Source: Seongchinamella unica (lineage in GTDB: Bacteria; Pseudomonadota; Gammaproteobacteria; Pseudomonadales; Halieaceae). Taken from it: DNA of 64,000 nt. Shown here in pieces: positions 1 through 8,385 of this stretch. A program made the position numbers and the translations under genes. The DNA lies in NCBI RefSeq assembly GCF_004354085.1, contig NZ_SMSE01000001.1:357335-421334 (forward strand), given 5' to 3'. The notes below the pieces were generated by a model. That model did not search any database. It saw only the letters and a program-made list of their open reading frames with translations, and was not told the DNA's origin. Numbering within the stretch: position 1 is the stretch's first letter; every line of letters begins with the position of its first letter.

Positions 1-355
1 TTTCGGTGGCGGCTGTGTCCAACCGCTTTGTCTCCAAAGCTGTCTGCACTTTCGACAGCACGTTGTTTTCGATCTGTTTTCTATCGTCGACAAGGCCGCG
101 ATTCTCCAGTTTGAGGGCGGTGTTATCCCGACGCAGGGCATTGAGTTCCGAGGTCATGGCGCTGACATTCGCCGTCAGTGTCTTGATGGTGTCTGCGGGT
201 GTATCGGCATCCGGTTTCGGCGCCCGCGGTACGGCCTCCAACAGCTGAGGTTGCCCTTCTTTCGGGGAGCAGGACTTCAGCCCAACTAGCACTGCCGCCA
301 ACACAACGGAGCCGGCAAGAATAGGTAACAAACGATTACTGGTGACCATCGACAT
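1..355 (-). CDS. ICE conjugal transfer protein, TIGR03752 family (partial, 3' end off window)
   Basis: Reading leftwards from an ATG at 355, the frame stays open to the window edge. The visible N-terminus has a short membrane anchor (about residues 8-28), then a proline-rich linker, then a predicted coiled coil (roughly residues 55-95) rich in Glu, Leu and Asn. This fits the TIGR03752 protein, a membrane-anchored component of MPF_G-type conjugation systems with a role comparable to TraB/VirB10 scaffold proteins. It follows the TIGR03749 gene by 19 bp, as is usual in this operon. The C-terminal part is missing only because the window ends. Confidence 0.85.
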   Translation of the reverse strand, partial: MSMVTSNRLLPILAGSVVLAAVLVGLKSCSPKEGQPQLLEAVPRAPKPDADTPADTIKTLTANVSAMTSELNALRRDNTALKLENRGLVDDRKQIENNVLSKVQTALETKRLDTAATE

Positions 356-374
356 GGTTGATTCCTATCCTCTC

Positions 375-1184
375 TCAAAGTGCCACATCGAAGGGCCGGT
401 CAGAGACCAGATAGACGGCTGTCGTATCGGCCTCATTGCCGGCGGGTAACAGGCGATTATGTTGAAACGTGGCGGCCAGCCATGACCCGCGCAGTTCCCG
501 CGGATCCAGCACCACCGCTGTTTGAGTACGATTGGTCAGTTTTACGGCGGTGACGTACTGCAGACCTACCTTCCAGGCGGCGACTGGCACGGCCTCAACC
601 TTGGCGCCATACACCAGATCGACCGGTTTGCCATTTACCGGCATGGCAGCCACACCCGACTGACGGGGAATCAGTCGCGTTGGCGCATAGAGTTGTTGAG
701 CCGCATATCGGGTTAACGCAGCATAGCCCCATGAACGTGATCGAGTGCCATACTTCGACTCAGCTGCACCTGTATTTTGCGGTGTTTCCAGCAGTATCTG
801 CACATCAGGCAGTGAGCGCCCCTCTGCCTCGTCAGGCGCTGCTGAAATATCGAGGACGTACATCGGACCATCGGTTTCCGATCGCACCATGACACGGCTA
901 GGCTCAAAAGACTGTCTGGCCAGTAGGTATACGGTGCCGTTGATGCTTTGAGTACGTAGCAATGGCGTCAGCGTCTGCGGCAAGCCGATACTCACCGAAT
1001 CAGGGAAATGAACAAGACGCTCTTCGCCCACGACCAACGGGATGACAATGGGTGATTTGTTCCAGACAACTCTTTCAGGACCATTCGAGGCCGCGTCATC
1101 GGCTTGCGCAAAGCACACCACGAAAAAACATAACCCTAGAAGAGCAACCCATTGGGCTGGAGAGTAACAATTCGGTGCTTTCAT
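375..1184 (-). CDS. ICE conjugal transfer protein, TIGR03749 family (TraK-like)
   Basis: A 269-residue protein with an N-terminal signal peptide (hydrophobic stretch about residues 12-28 ending AQA-DD), so it is exported. The rest is a beta-rich secretin-associated type domain typical of the TIGR03749 family, which takes the place of TraK/VirB9-like outer membrane core proteins in MPF_G systems. Its start overlaps the end of the TIGR03746 gene by 4 bp (ATGA type), showing translational coupling. No odd features. The family assignment rests on sequence resemblance and operon position; the precise biochemical role is inferred. Confidence 0.88.
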   Translation of the reverse strand: MKAPNCYSPAQWVALLGLCFFVVCFAQADDAASNGPERVVWNKSPIVIPLVVGEERLVHFPDSVSIGLPQTLTPLLRTQSINGTVYLLARQSFEPSRVMVRSETDGPMYVLDISAAPDEAEGRSLPDVQILLETPQNTGAAESKYGTRSRSWGYAALTRYAAQQLYAPTRLIPRQSGVAAMPVNGKPVDLVYGAKVEAVPVAAWKVGLQYVTAVKLTNRTQTAVVLDPRELRGSWLAATFQHNRLLPAGNEADTTAVYLVSDRPFDVAL

Positions 1185-1858
1185 CTAGAGGATTCCTCTT
1201 CAGTTCTGGTACCCGTTGCACCGGGCTCAGCCAGTTCGGCATCGGTTAATCGACGCGGGCCTTCAGTTCCGTACCCATCAAGAGCCATGCCCCAGGGATT
1301 AGTTTCAGGATCGATTGCTTGCCTCACCACGCGAATCGGATATCGAATAGTGGTCTGCTTAACGGTCATGCCTTTCACCGACTCCATCAAATCCAGATCC
1401 AGCCATACGATCCATGTGTCGGAGGACAACACGTCAACTCGGCGTTCTTCGTAGCCATGCCCCGGTACTTCATGCACACCCCTTACCCGGTAAGCCAGCT
1501 CACCGCGTCTGGCTTTTAGCTCCATATCCTCAATCAGATCATTGCGGTAGCGAGGCGTCAGATAAGGTGATATCCGAAAAATTGCACTGCCATAATCAGT
1601 CGCGCCGTTCTCGGGCCAGCGATTGAGTTGCTGAAAAATGTAGAACGCGAACGCATAGACATTCGCTGGAGGCACTTCCTCCGCGGCCAGCACTGCGCCA
1701 GAGCGCAAATCAGGTGGCACATAGACGCGCAGCTGTTTGGGGGCCTGACTCCAGCCAATCCAGAGCGCGAGAATGATCAGTCCTTGTAGGCCGATGACGG
1801 CCCACAGGGAGCGCAAATGCGAACGTACGTTATCGATTTCGAGACGGTAGCGGCGCAT
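1181..1858 (-). CDS. ICE conjugal transfer protein, TIGR03746 family (VirB8-like)
   Basis: The protein of 225 residues starts at the ATG at 1858, where it begins MRRYRLEID; a longer open frame extends to 2044 but only through the overlapping upstream gene. One N-terminal membrane helix (about residues 18-36) is followed by a periplasmic NTF2-like domain, the arrangement of TraE/VirB8 inner-membrane assembly proteins. The family (DUF2895/TIGR03746) belongs to the MPF_G conjugation apparatus. The start overlaps the end of the TIGR03750 gene by 29 bp and the end overlaps TIGR03749, so the three are coupled. The tail after about residue 205 is acidic and probably disordered. Confidence 0.9.
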   Translation of the reverse strand: MRRYRLEIDNVRSHLRSLWAVIGLQGLIILALWIGWSQAPKQLRVYVPPDLRSGAVLAAEEVPPANVYAFAFYIFQQLNRWPENGATDYGSAIFRISPYLTPRYRNDLIEDMELKARRGELAYRVRGVHEVPGHGYEERRVDVLSSDTWIVWLDLDLMESVKGMTVKQTTIRYPIRVVRQAIDPETNPWGMALDGYGTEGPRRLTDAELAEPGATGTRTEEESSR

Positions 1859-2210
1859 GCTGCGTTCTCCCGATATCCCAGGACCCACTCCGTAGCACCC
1901 AGGGGACACGATACAGCCCCATGGTCTGCAGGCGGATACGTAACCATTGCTGGTAATAACCTTCTGGCCGCCCACGTTTGATACGCTGGAACAGCGTCGC
2001 CATGACCACGACTGTGGCCACCACGCCGACACCGGCGATCCCAAAACCCATAGTGATTGCGCCCAGCAACCAGGCCAGCAATAGACTGAGGGGCAGCCAT
2101 ATTACAATGGCCACCCCCACAATCATGCCTAGCTCAGAGGATGAGCAGCCTTTAAAGATGGCGGGCTCAGCATTGAGCCGATCCGCCAGAATTTCATGGT
2201 CGTTGGACAC
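1830..2210 (-). CDS. ICE conjugal transfer protein, TIGR03750 family (DUF3487)
   Basis: A 126-residue inner-membrane protein with two adjacent membrane helices (about residues 28-46 and 50-72) followed by a basic cytoplasmic tail ending in SRNR. Size and topology match DUF3487/TIGR03750, which occupies the TraL/VirB3 position in these systems. VirB3-like proteins work next to the conjugation ATPase (TraC/VirB4), which is outside this window. It lies between TIGR03745 (38 bp upstream) and TIGR03746 (overlapping). Function is inferred from family and order. Confidence 0.88.
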   Translation of the reverse strand: MSNDHEILADRLNAEPAIFKGCSSSELGMIVGVAIVIWLPLSLLLAWLLGAITMGFGIAGVGVVATVVVMATLFQRIKRGRPEGYYQQWLRIRLQTMGLYRVPWVLRSGSWDIGRTQHAPLPSRNR

Positions 2211-2248
2211 TCACGTCTCCTATCGCAGTCAATTGTTGACGTCAGGCA

Positions 2249-2626
2249 TTAGATGACGCCTGCCGCTTCAGTGAGCAGATAACTGGCGAATATCAGCACA
2301 ATCGCACCGACAATCCCGAGCACACCCACTTCGGCCCATTCAGCCTTGCCCTGGCGAGCTTCATTGAATTTTGCAAAGCCCAAATACGCGATCCAGAGAA
2401 ATCCCAAAACCGCAATAGCCAACCCAAGCACCAGGCCACCATCTTTGATATAGCCCTGAATCAGGCCAATCCAGTCACCTGCTGGCGGACCGGTACTCGG
2501 CGCGACCGGCGTCGGCAATGCCGCCCAGAGCGGCAGTGGAACAGCCACCGCTGCCGCTGCCAATAACGCTCTGCGGATGGCAGCAGTTTTTTTGCTGAAA
2601 CTGATTTCTGTACTTGATGTACCCAT
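2249..2626 (-). CDS. ICE membrane protein, TIGR03745 family (pilin-like, DUF2976)
   Basis: A 125-residue protein with an N-terminal export signal (about residues 17-35, ending LWA-ALP) and two further hydrophobic segments (about residues 60-80 and 96-120). This is the layout of VirB2/TraA-type pilin precursors, and TIGR03745 holds that position in MPF_G operons. A proline-rich linker lies between the cleavage site and the first mature helix. It is followed by TIGR03750 38 bp downstream. That it forms the conjugative pilus subunit is an inference from topology and location. Confidence 0.87.
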   Translation of the reverse strand: MGTSSTEISFSKKTAAIRRALLAAAAVAVPLPLWAALPTPVAPSTGPPAGDWIGLIQGYIKDGGLVLGLAIAVLGFLWIAYLGFAKFNEARQGKAEWAEVGVLGIVGAIVLIFASYLLTEAAGVI

Positions 2627-2726
2627 AACAACTGTCCTCTTCTATAACGTTGATAAAAATGGGGACTATCCCCGCATCCCACTGCGATGCTCCGCCGCTT
2701 GCCCCTGCGGGACTTTCTCGATTGAC

Positions 2727-2957
2727 TCACCGCAAATAGAAACCCAACACCATCAAAACAATGCTTGCCCGCAGAGTACTCCAGGTCAGATCAAAGACCG
2801 TGGCATGCCCGTCCTGCCAGGCCCGAAATGCGCCTAAAGCCACCCAAATCACCCAAACAAACGCCAACACCAAAACCATCGACGCGATTGCCGTCAACAT
2901 GGTGGCTGGGGTAATACCGGAACCGGCTTGAAAAGCTGTTTGTTGTGCGGCGTTCAT
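2727..2957 (-). CDS. ICE protein, TIGR03758 family (DUF3262)
   Basis: A 76-residue, very hydrophobic protein with two membrane helices (about residues 20-45 and 55-75). It matches the small DUF3262/TIGR03758 family that always lies between RAQPRD and TIGR03745 in this class of ICE. It begins 8 bp after the RAQPRD stop codon and ends about 100 bp before the pilin-like gene, so it is in the same transcript. It may be another small pilin-like or scaffold membrane protein; no catalytic motif is present. Confidence 0.87.
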   Translation of the reverse strand: MNAAQQTAFQAGSGITPATMLTAIASMVLVLAFVWVIWVALGAFRAWQDGHATVFDLTWSTLRASIVLMVLGFYLR

Positions 2958-2965
2958 GACGAGAC

Positions 2966-3268
2966 CTATCGACGGTAATCGCCGCGCAATGGCGGAAATG
3001 AGCGAGGCTGGGCGCGGGGAGAATCAATGTGTGACTGAATGCCGTCCCGGATCTGCTTTAGGTCCTGACGCAGCCAGTCATAACGGAATCGGATACGGGA
3101 GTCTTGTTCAGCATTAGCCTCCGCCTGACTGATTAGCGGCTCGAGGGCATTGAGTTCATGGATGATTTTCGCCAGCGCCTCACGCTCAGCGTCTGCATCA
3201 GCGAACGCCGCCGGCGCGACGCACAAGCCTAGAATCAGAAATGTTGATGGCCAGAATTGGCGTTTCAT
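2966..3268 (-). CDS. RAQPRD family ICE protein (TIGR01690)
   Basis: A 100-residue secreted protein with a signal peptide (about residues 5-24, ending AFA-DA), an all-helical body rich in Glu and Arg, and near the C-terminus the sequence RAQPRSF, which is the signature that names the RAQPRD family; the usual final Asp is Ser here. The family is periplasmic and of unknown biochemical role, and occurs only in PFGI-1-class conjugation operons. In sister elements it directly follows TIGR03747. Here the two are separated by the 6 kb cargo, making this gene the left border of the insertion. Confidence 0.92.
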   Translation of the reverse strand: MKRQFWPSTFLILGLCVAPAAFADADAEREALAKIIHELNALEPLISQAEANAEQDSRIRFRYDWLRQDLKQIRDGIQSHIDSPRAQPRSFPPLRGDYRR

Positions 3269-3420
3269 GGCACTGCTGCTCCCGTGTTTTGTTACGGGGC
3301 ATAGTGCGAGAATCAGAGGCCGTGGACGATGGGAAATCTATTCGGTGGGTGGGGTGGTTTTTCTAGCTGTTGTTGCAAACTCTACTCAGTGCCAAAATAG
3401 AGGACATGTCTTTCTTGTCG

Positions 3421-5691
3421 TTACAATTTTATGAGATTAGAAAAAAGGCTTTTCAAATCATCGTCAGTAAATTTTTCCTCTGTGTGATTTCTCCTCGGAA
3501 AAATGGAAGCGCTCTGTTCAGATGGTTCTACTTCTTCTAGTTCAAGTATGCGATCTTGAACAACAGATTTGGCGTGATCAGAATTATGCCCCGTAATTTT
3601 TGCTAGTAAAGCCAAAAAATCAATATGCTCAGCAAGCTCACTCTCTGTATCCAAATCACTGATAGCATCTCGCGTTTCTGTAAATTCATAGCAAACTGCA
3701 TTATCAACAGCTTCGTCGACATGAGCAGATTCACCATGAGGTAAAAATTCATTGATTTTTTCGATAATTGATACTAACTCATCTGAAGGAACGCCTTGGT
3801 CAAACACACTGACGATTTTATCCTCTATGGCGAGCAATAGCTGGGATTTTAGTCGATGATCGTCATGGATGAAATTGTAGGCTTTCCAATGCAATTCAGG
3901 TAGTAACGGCCCATCCCGCCAAGAGACCAAATCAAGAGATTTGGATTGAATGAGATTAAGCATTTTTTCAAGAAAATAGTCATCATGAGTGCACTCCCAC
4001 CATCCGAAGAGCAAATCTGCCCTTTCTGAAAGTGGAAGATCGTCGTGATGGAGGGATACAGATCCATTTTTCTCCACTCGACTATATGTTGGCGTCGCAC
4101 TTATATCACGGGCGAAACCCTTAAAACATAATGCAAAGAACTGATTTTCTTCGTCGCGTGTTCCAAACACATCTGTTATATGTTGCCATAAATTCTCTGC
4201 CCAGTCGGAACGGCTCGCAGCGTTCGGTAATAAACTTAAAAACTCTCGGTTAGTGAGATATGATCTAAGGAAGTCTCTGACAGAGGGGTTAACAAACGTA
4301 ACCGTGCCACCTACAATCGAAATAAAACCTGACTCTAATGACCGCAAAGCTTCTTCAAAGTCATTCGGTTCAATTGGTTGCGAATAGAATAGGCATACTG
4401 CTCGATGCAGTCCTAAGTAATTACCTCTCAGAATTTCTATTCCCTGCCCATATTGACTACCAAAAAATAGAGTGACTAGTAGATTCTGACACTTCATATT
4501 TAGAGTTCTAAACGGCTTACTCCAAATAAGATTTGGGTTCTGCAAGGAAGAGTAGATATATTGGGGGTACTCTTCTGGCTCAACATTATCGAGACAGTCA
4601 CTGGAAACTGATGCGATAACACGGGGATTATAGTTTTTATGGTCTACAATTTTTCCAAGCCAATCCCCTTTTAGTATGGATACAAAGTGCTGCTGAGAAA
4701 GCCCTGATACCAATAAATGATTAAAAAAGATATGCGACTTTAGTTTTCGCGTGTATGCACCAACATCCAGTAAATATTTGGATAGTTGAAGTCGTCGATC
4801 GTCAACGTGATCGGAAAGTCGTCTCGCTTCCTCAAAAATGTGCGCCCTTGTGGTAAGAACAAACCTTGCGTTCTTAGACCTCCTTACGCGTTTAACAAAA
4901 GTTGATAGTGCGGTATCACGCTGAAGAAGAGACTGTCGATCAAGCTCAATTCGGCCAAGAAAATCATCAAAGAAAAATATTGTTGGCCTTTCATCTTCAA
5001 TTTTTGTAAATCCATCCTCCAGCGAGCTTATTGCATAAAATCTCCATCCGTCATTTAAGTACTTGTAGGCAACCATTTTCGCTAACGTTGTTTTCCCTAC
5101 ACCTGGAGGACCTGAAACAATCAGTATTTTTTCTTTTTCTAATTTGTCTATCGCTTCTTCAAAACTTGGATTGCGCGCATAAACTTTGAGGTCTTCCAAA
5201 ATCTCGGACTTGGTTGATTGAGTGAAGGCTTCAAGACCGGACTGCAAAATTCGTTCAATGACGGCAGCGCTAGACATCCATAGCTTTACATTTGACTTCT
5301 CTATTTCTGGGTTTCGCCTTAAAGCCGCTTCGATATCCTCACGCCCCCAAACGTCATCTGATTGCAATAGTACATTTCCGAAAATACGGGAAAGATCATC
5401 GCTTCTTTTTGGAGTTAATGACTGCGATGTAAAAAACAAGTAGCGTTTTGGCGCAAGTTCTATAATATTTTCCATCTCCTTTCTAGCAGCTTTTTTTAGC
5501 GCTGAAAATGTTGACCCCTCATAATGTTTACACTGCAGTATAACTGTCCCTGTACCCAGAGAATGACGACCATCAATACCACCGTCAGGTCCGGGGCCAA
5601 ATGCAGAAAATCGCTGTCCAGTTTCAACCTGTGCAATGTCACGGCACAAATCTTCAAAATCAATAGGGGAAAGATTTTCTAGTTGGGACAT
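3421..5691 (-). CDS. Mrr-type nuclease fused to STAND NTPase; candidate anti-phage effector
   Basis: A 756-residue protein. Residues 1-125 form a PD-(D/E)XK restriction-endonuclease-like domain of the Mrr type: it starts with the typical DFEDLC helix, then GGID with Asp40, and QCK with Gln53 and Lys55 as active-site residues. Residues about 165-310 form a P-loop NTPase: Walker A GPPGVGKT (194-201), Walker B IFFFDDF (238-244), and a VLTTR sensor strand (278-282), matching the nSTAND3 type. The remaining 440 residues look alpha-helical and may be the sensor. STAND NTPases fused to nucleases are known bacterial immune proteins that detect phage proteins and then degrade DNA. The gene is AT-rich compared with the ICE, a sign of separate origin. 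It lies 85 bp downstream of the OLD gene, same strand. Whether both work together is unknown. Confidence 0.82.
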   Translation of the reverse strand: MSQLENLSPIDFEDLCRDIAQVETGQRFSAFGPGPDGGIDGRHSLGTGTVILQCKHYEGSTFSALKKAARKEMENIIELAPKRYLFFTSQSLTPKRSDDLSRIFGNVLLQSDDVWGREDIEAALRRNPEIEKSNVKLWMSSAAVIERILQSGLEAFTQSTKSEILEDLKVYARNPSFEEAIDKLEKEKILIVSGPPGVGKTTLAKMVAYKYLNDGWRFYAISSLEDGFTKIEDERPTIFFFDDFLGRIELDRQSLLQRDTALSTFVKRVRRSKNARFVLTTRAHIFEEARRLSDHVDDRRLQLSKYLLDVGAYTRKLKSHIFFNHLLVSGLSQQHFVSILKGDWLGKIVDHKNYNPRVIASVSSDCLDNVEPEEYPQYIYSSLQNPNLIWSKPFRTLNMKCQNLLVTLFFGSQYGQGIEILRGNYLGLHRAVCLFYSQPIEPNDFEEALRSLESGFISIVGGTVTFVNPSVRDFLRSYLTNREFLSLLPNAASRSDWAENLWQHITDVFGTRDEENQFFALCFKGFARDISATPTYSRVEKNGSVSLHHDDLPLSERADLLFGWWECTHDDYFLEKMLNLIQSKSLDLVSWRDGPLLPELHWKAYNFIHDDHRLKSQLLLAIEDKIVSVFDQGVPSDELVSIIEKINEFLPHGESAHVDEAVDNAVCYEFTETRDAISDLDTESELAEHIDFLALLAKITGHNSDHAKSVVQDRILELEEVEPSEQSASIFPRRNHTEEKFTDDDLKSLFSNLIKL

Positions 5692-5776
5692 GGTTTTAAC
5701 GCTTCTTCCAATAATTTACGGCAATTTTCCGCTTTCTGTATTTACTGATAACTACAGGTGCATGTTCTAAAACCTA

Positions 5777-7609
5777 CTATTCAACCAAAGCAATTAATTT
5801 CTCTGCCAGCTCAATCAGCTCCGATTTCTCAACCCCGCTATCATCGTACTTTGATTGCTCAATAATTTTTGCGGCACACATAGATGGCCAAAAACGATCA
5901 ATTACATCGTCAGGCTTCATCCCCACCGCATTTCCAATAATCTTTTTAGCGTCACAGGTATTAGTGAATGTAACCTCTGCTCCAGATTTATCCTTAATCA
6001 AGTCTTTGCAGAGATAATTTTCGATCTCACGTTTACGAGTGGAATAGAACGCCCTACCTTGTGCTTCTACTTCAGCTTTACGTTTTTGAATAGACTTAAC
6101 CTGCTCCGGACTACCGCCAAGATCTGAATCGAGAAAAACGCACCACGGCAACCCCAGATCGTCAGCTAGCTTCAGGGTCACCCAGTGCTTAACATTTCCG
6201 CTACCTCCTGTTTGAAGAGGAACTATCCCAGCTTCCTCCAAGCTGGCTGCAATATGTCCAGCATCTCTCAGAGTTGTGGTTGTATGACGCAAGAAGGTTA
6301 CGTCTGACTTCCCCTCCACCAGTACAACACCTTTGGCACGCTCCATACCGGTTTCTGGCAGTACACCAAGACTTTCGGCAGCTTCTTTCAGCACCGTATC
6401 ACATGGCATTCTAATTATTGGAGAACCATCGAAATTCTTAGTGACGTAGCGAACGCCTTCAATTGGAATCAATCCGGCCAAGGCAGGCACATGCGTAGTC
6501 ACCAGGATCTGTCGATTGTCTTGATTGGCTAAATCAAGCAATGCCTTCATCAGCATAATCTGGTAGTTGGGGTGCTGAGATGTCTCAGGCTCTTCAATGG
6601 CGTAGATTACTTTTCGATTTGATCCCTCCATGGCTTTTTCAGCCTCCGCACGAAAGAAATTCAAAAGAATTAAACGACGCACTCCGCTGCCGCGTTTGTT
6701 AATAGGAATGCCGTTCTCACCATCCAATGTAAAGCTAAACGTCCATTTGGGCTTATCTTTAAATCGGGGCCTTAATTCGTTTGCCAGCTCTGGCGCCATC
6801 TCTCGTAACTTCCCCAGTGTTCGATTGGCGACATCGAGTACGCTTTGTTCAATCTGCATTTCGAGGGCAGAAATCTGCTCCTGTAGTGTAGCTTGAGCCT
6901 CCTTCACCGCCTGCTGGAGAGGATTTTTGGCTTCAGCGTCGCCATCACTACTTTCGCGGTCAGCTTTAAATAGCGCAAATATCGGCAATTGATCTTGAAT
7001 TTTAGCCCAAACTGATTTTCCCTCCGTCGACAACCCCTTATCAACGTCCAATAGTGTTTCAGTGAGATTTAGTGGTTGAGCGGCATCTCGAATGGCCTTG
7101 CGCCAGTGAGATGCCACGCGTTTGTCGACAACAGCACCTTCAATACCACGATCTTGACCAAGCTTTTTTAATTCCGCAATTTTTAGGCCAAGCATATTGT
7201 TTAAATCGTTATCGACGGGATGTTGGCATCGAATGCAGGTTTTATCGGGCTTACCGGATGTGGTTGCTTTGAAGATCTTTACAACTTCAATGCAACCTTC
7301 TGTATTAAGCAGTAGCTCATCGGCTAATGTGGTCTCAACATTTTCATCTAGAATGAGGCTATCAGGAAGCTCATCGAATACGCAGGTTATCTCAAAGTGA
7401 CTTTCACCTGCTTCTAATCGGAAGCAGTTTATGTCGTTTTTGTCCGCCTTAGCACCATCCGTTTCAAAGAATATAGCCAATGCCTCCAATATGGTGGATT
7501 TTCCAAAGTCATTTCGTCCCACAATACCAGTCATTGCTTCATCAATAGGTATAATGGTCGTATCTTGATATCCTCTAAAATTGGTCAGCTTAACGGATTT
7601 CAAACGCAT
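5777..7609 (-). CDS. OLD-family ATPase with TOPRIM nuclease domain
   Basis: A 610-residue protein with an ABC/SMC-type ATPase head and a C-terminal TOPRIM domain, the architecture of OLD (overcoming lysogenization defect) nucleases, the family of GajA. Visible motifs: Walker A GRNDFGKS (31-38), a signature-like RGSGVRRL (306-313), Walker B YAIEEPE (336-342), H-loop VTTH (370-373), then TOPRIM VLVEGKSD with Glu432 and Asp436, and FLDSD with Asp494 and Asp496. A coiled segment (about 225-260) is predicted in the ATPase insertion. No GajB-type helicase, reverse transcriptase or PtuB-type HNH gene is adjacent. The next gene downstream is the Mrr-STAND fusion. A stand-alone OLD defence protein or part of a two-gene system are both possible. 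Base composition is AT-rich like its neighbour. Confidence 0.87.
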   Translation of the reverse strand: MRLKSVKLTNFRGYQDTTIIPIDEAMTGIVGRNDFGKSTILEALAIFFETDGAKADKNDINCFRLEAGESHFEITCVFDELPDSLILDENVETTLADELLLNTEGCIEVVKIFKATTSGKPDKTCIRCQHPVDNDLNNMLGLKIAELKKLGQDRGIEGAVVDKRVASHWRKAIRDAAQPLNLTETLLDVDKGLSTEGKSVWAKIQDQLPIFALFKADRESSDGDAEAKNPLQQAVKEAQATLQEQISALEMQIEQSVLDVANRTLGKLREMAPELANELRPRFKDKPKWTFSFTLDGENGIPINKRGSGVRRLILLNFFRAEAEKAMEGSNRKVIYAIEEPETSQHPNYQIMLMKALLDLANQDNRQILVTTHVPALAGLIPIEGVRYVTKNFDGSPIIRMPCDTVLKEAAESLGVLPETGMERAKGVVLVEGKSDVTFLRHTTTTLRDAGHIAASLEEAGIVPLQTGGSGNVKHWVTLKLADDLGLPWCVFLDSDLGGSPEQVKSIQKRKAEVEAQGRAFYSTRKREIENYLCKDLIKDKSGAEVTFTNTCDAKKIIGNAVGMKPDDVIDRFWPSMCAAKIIEQSKYDDSGVEKSELIELAEKLIALVE

Positions 7610-7789
7610 ACATAATTTCCTTATTTAGAGCTCGCAGTACAAAGATTTTGAACCGTTCTTGAGTCCACTTTCTACAGATTTTTATTAAGCGAAAAAAATC
7701 CTAATGCCCGCATTGAGTTACGGATTCAGTCGATCGTTGCAACTGGGCACTTTTATCTATTGCCAAGTATCATGAAGCAAGGTCTAAAT

Positions 7790-8380
7790 CTATTCTATAT
7801 TTCCACTACGTCTCATCACCTCTATAACCCGCGCTGCCTGTTTGCTATCACTCGCCGCCCCATGAACCCCATCCTTGTGTGCCCTGAGATCCTCAACGCC
7901 AAGTTCTTTTGTCAACGTGTCTAAAGACGGACCTCTTGAACTACTTTTGAGATCCATGGCCTCCGCCCAAGGAATCGCGGCTTTCTGGCTGCAAAAAACC
8001 CCCTGTATGCCTGGCATTTCCAGATCGTACCGCTCAACATGATCAAGCAGGATGGGCCAATCGAAACTCGAGTTATGAATAATGGCCAGCTGATTTTTCA
8101 GGTACTCGGCGATCTGGTTCCACTGCGATTCAAAGGATTCAAAGTTGGCTGCTTGCTCATTGGAAATGCCATGTATTGACTGCGCTTCTTCCGAGATGGG
8201 TTTGTGCGGTCGCGTTTCAAATTCTACGGATTTAGCAATCTCTCTCTGCCTCACCACCGTGATCCCAAGCGTCACGATGTCCGGCAGGCCATTTTCGTCA
8301 GGGAGTCCGGTGGTTTCGGTATCGAGTACGATGTAATCGTCTGGTAGTTGGGTAAAGACCCACAGTAACTCTTTATACAT
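7790..8380 (-). CDS. DEDDh 3'-5' exonuclease (DnaQ-like), third gene of the RES/Xre operon
   Basis: About 196 residues. All DEDDh exonuclease motifs are present: Exo I LDTETTG near the N-terminus, Exo II NSSFDWPIL in the middle, and Exo III HGAASD near the C-terminus with the HxAxxD pattern. The protein therefore should be an active 3'-5' exonuclease on DNA or RNA. I chose the ATG at 8380 because AGGAGG is exactly 8 bases upstream; a GTG and an ATG slightly upstream (8389, 8386) overlap the toxin stop codon but lie too close to that site. It starts 5 bp after the RES toxin gene, so all three genes share a transcript. A nuclease as a third gene is not a normal part of RES/Xre systems. Confidence 0.85.
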   Translation of the reverse strand: MYKELLWVFTQLPDDYIVLDTETTGLPDENGLPDIVTLGITVVRQREIAKSVEFETRPHKPISEEAQSIHGISNEQAANFESFESQWNQIAEYLKNQLAIIHNSSFDWPILLDHVERYDLEMPGIQGVFCSQKAAIPWAEAMDLKSSSRGPSLDTLTKELGVEDLRAHKDGVHGAASDSKQAARVIEVMRRSGNIE

Positions 8381-8385
8381 TGCCA

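Noticed and set aside
6-248. 80-residue plus-strand frame at the left edge
   Set aside because: Antisense to the clear TIGR03752 gene, with low-complexity content.
5777-7609. Gabija system (GajA/GajB)
   Set aside because: The OLD protein resembles GajA in layout, but no UvrD/PcrA-like helicase gene follows; the neighbour is a nuclease-STAND fusion.
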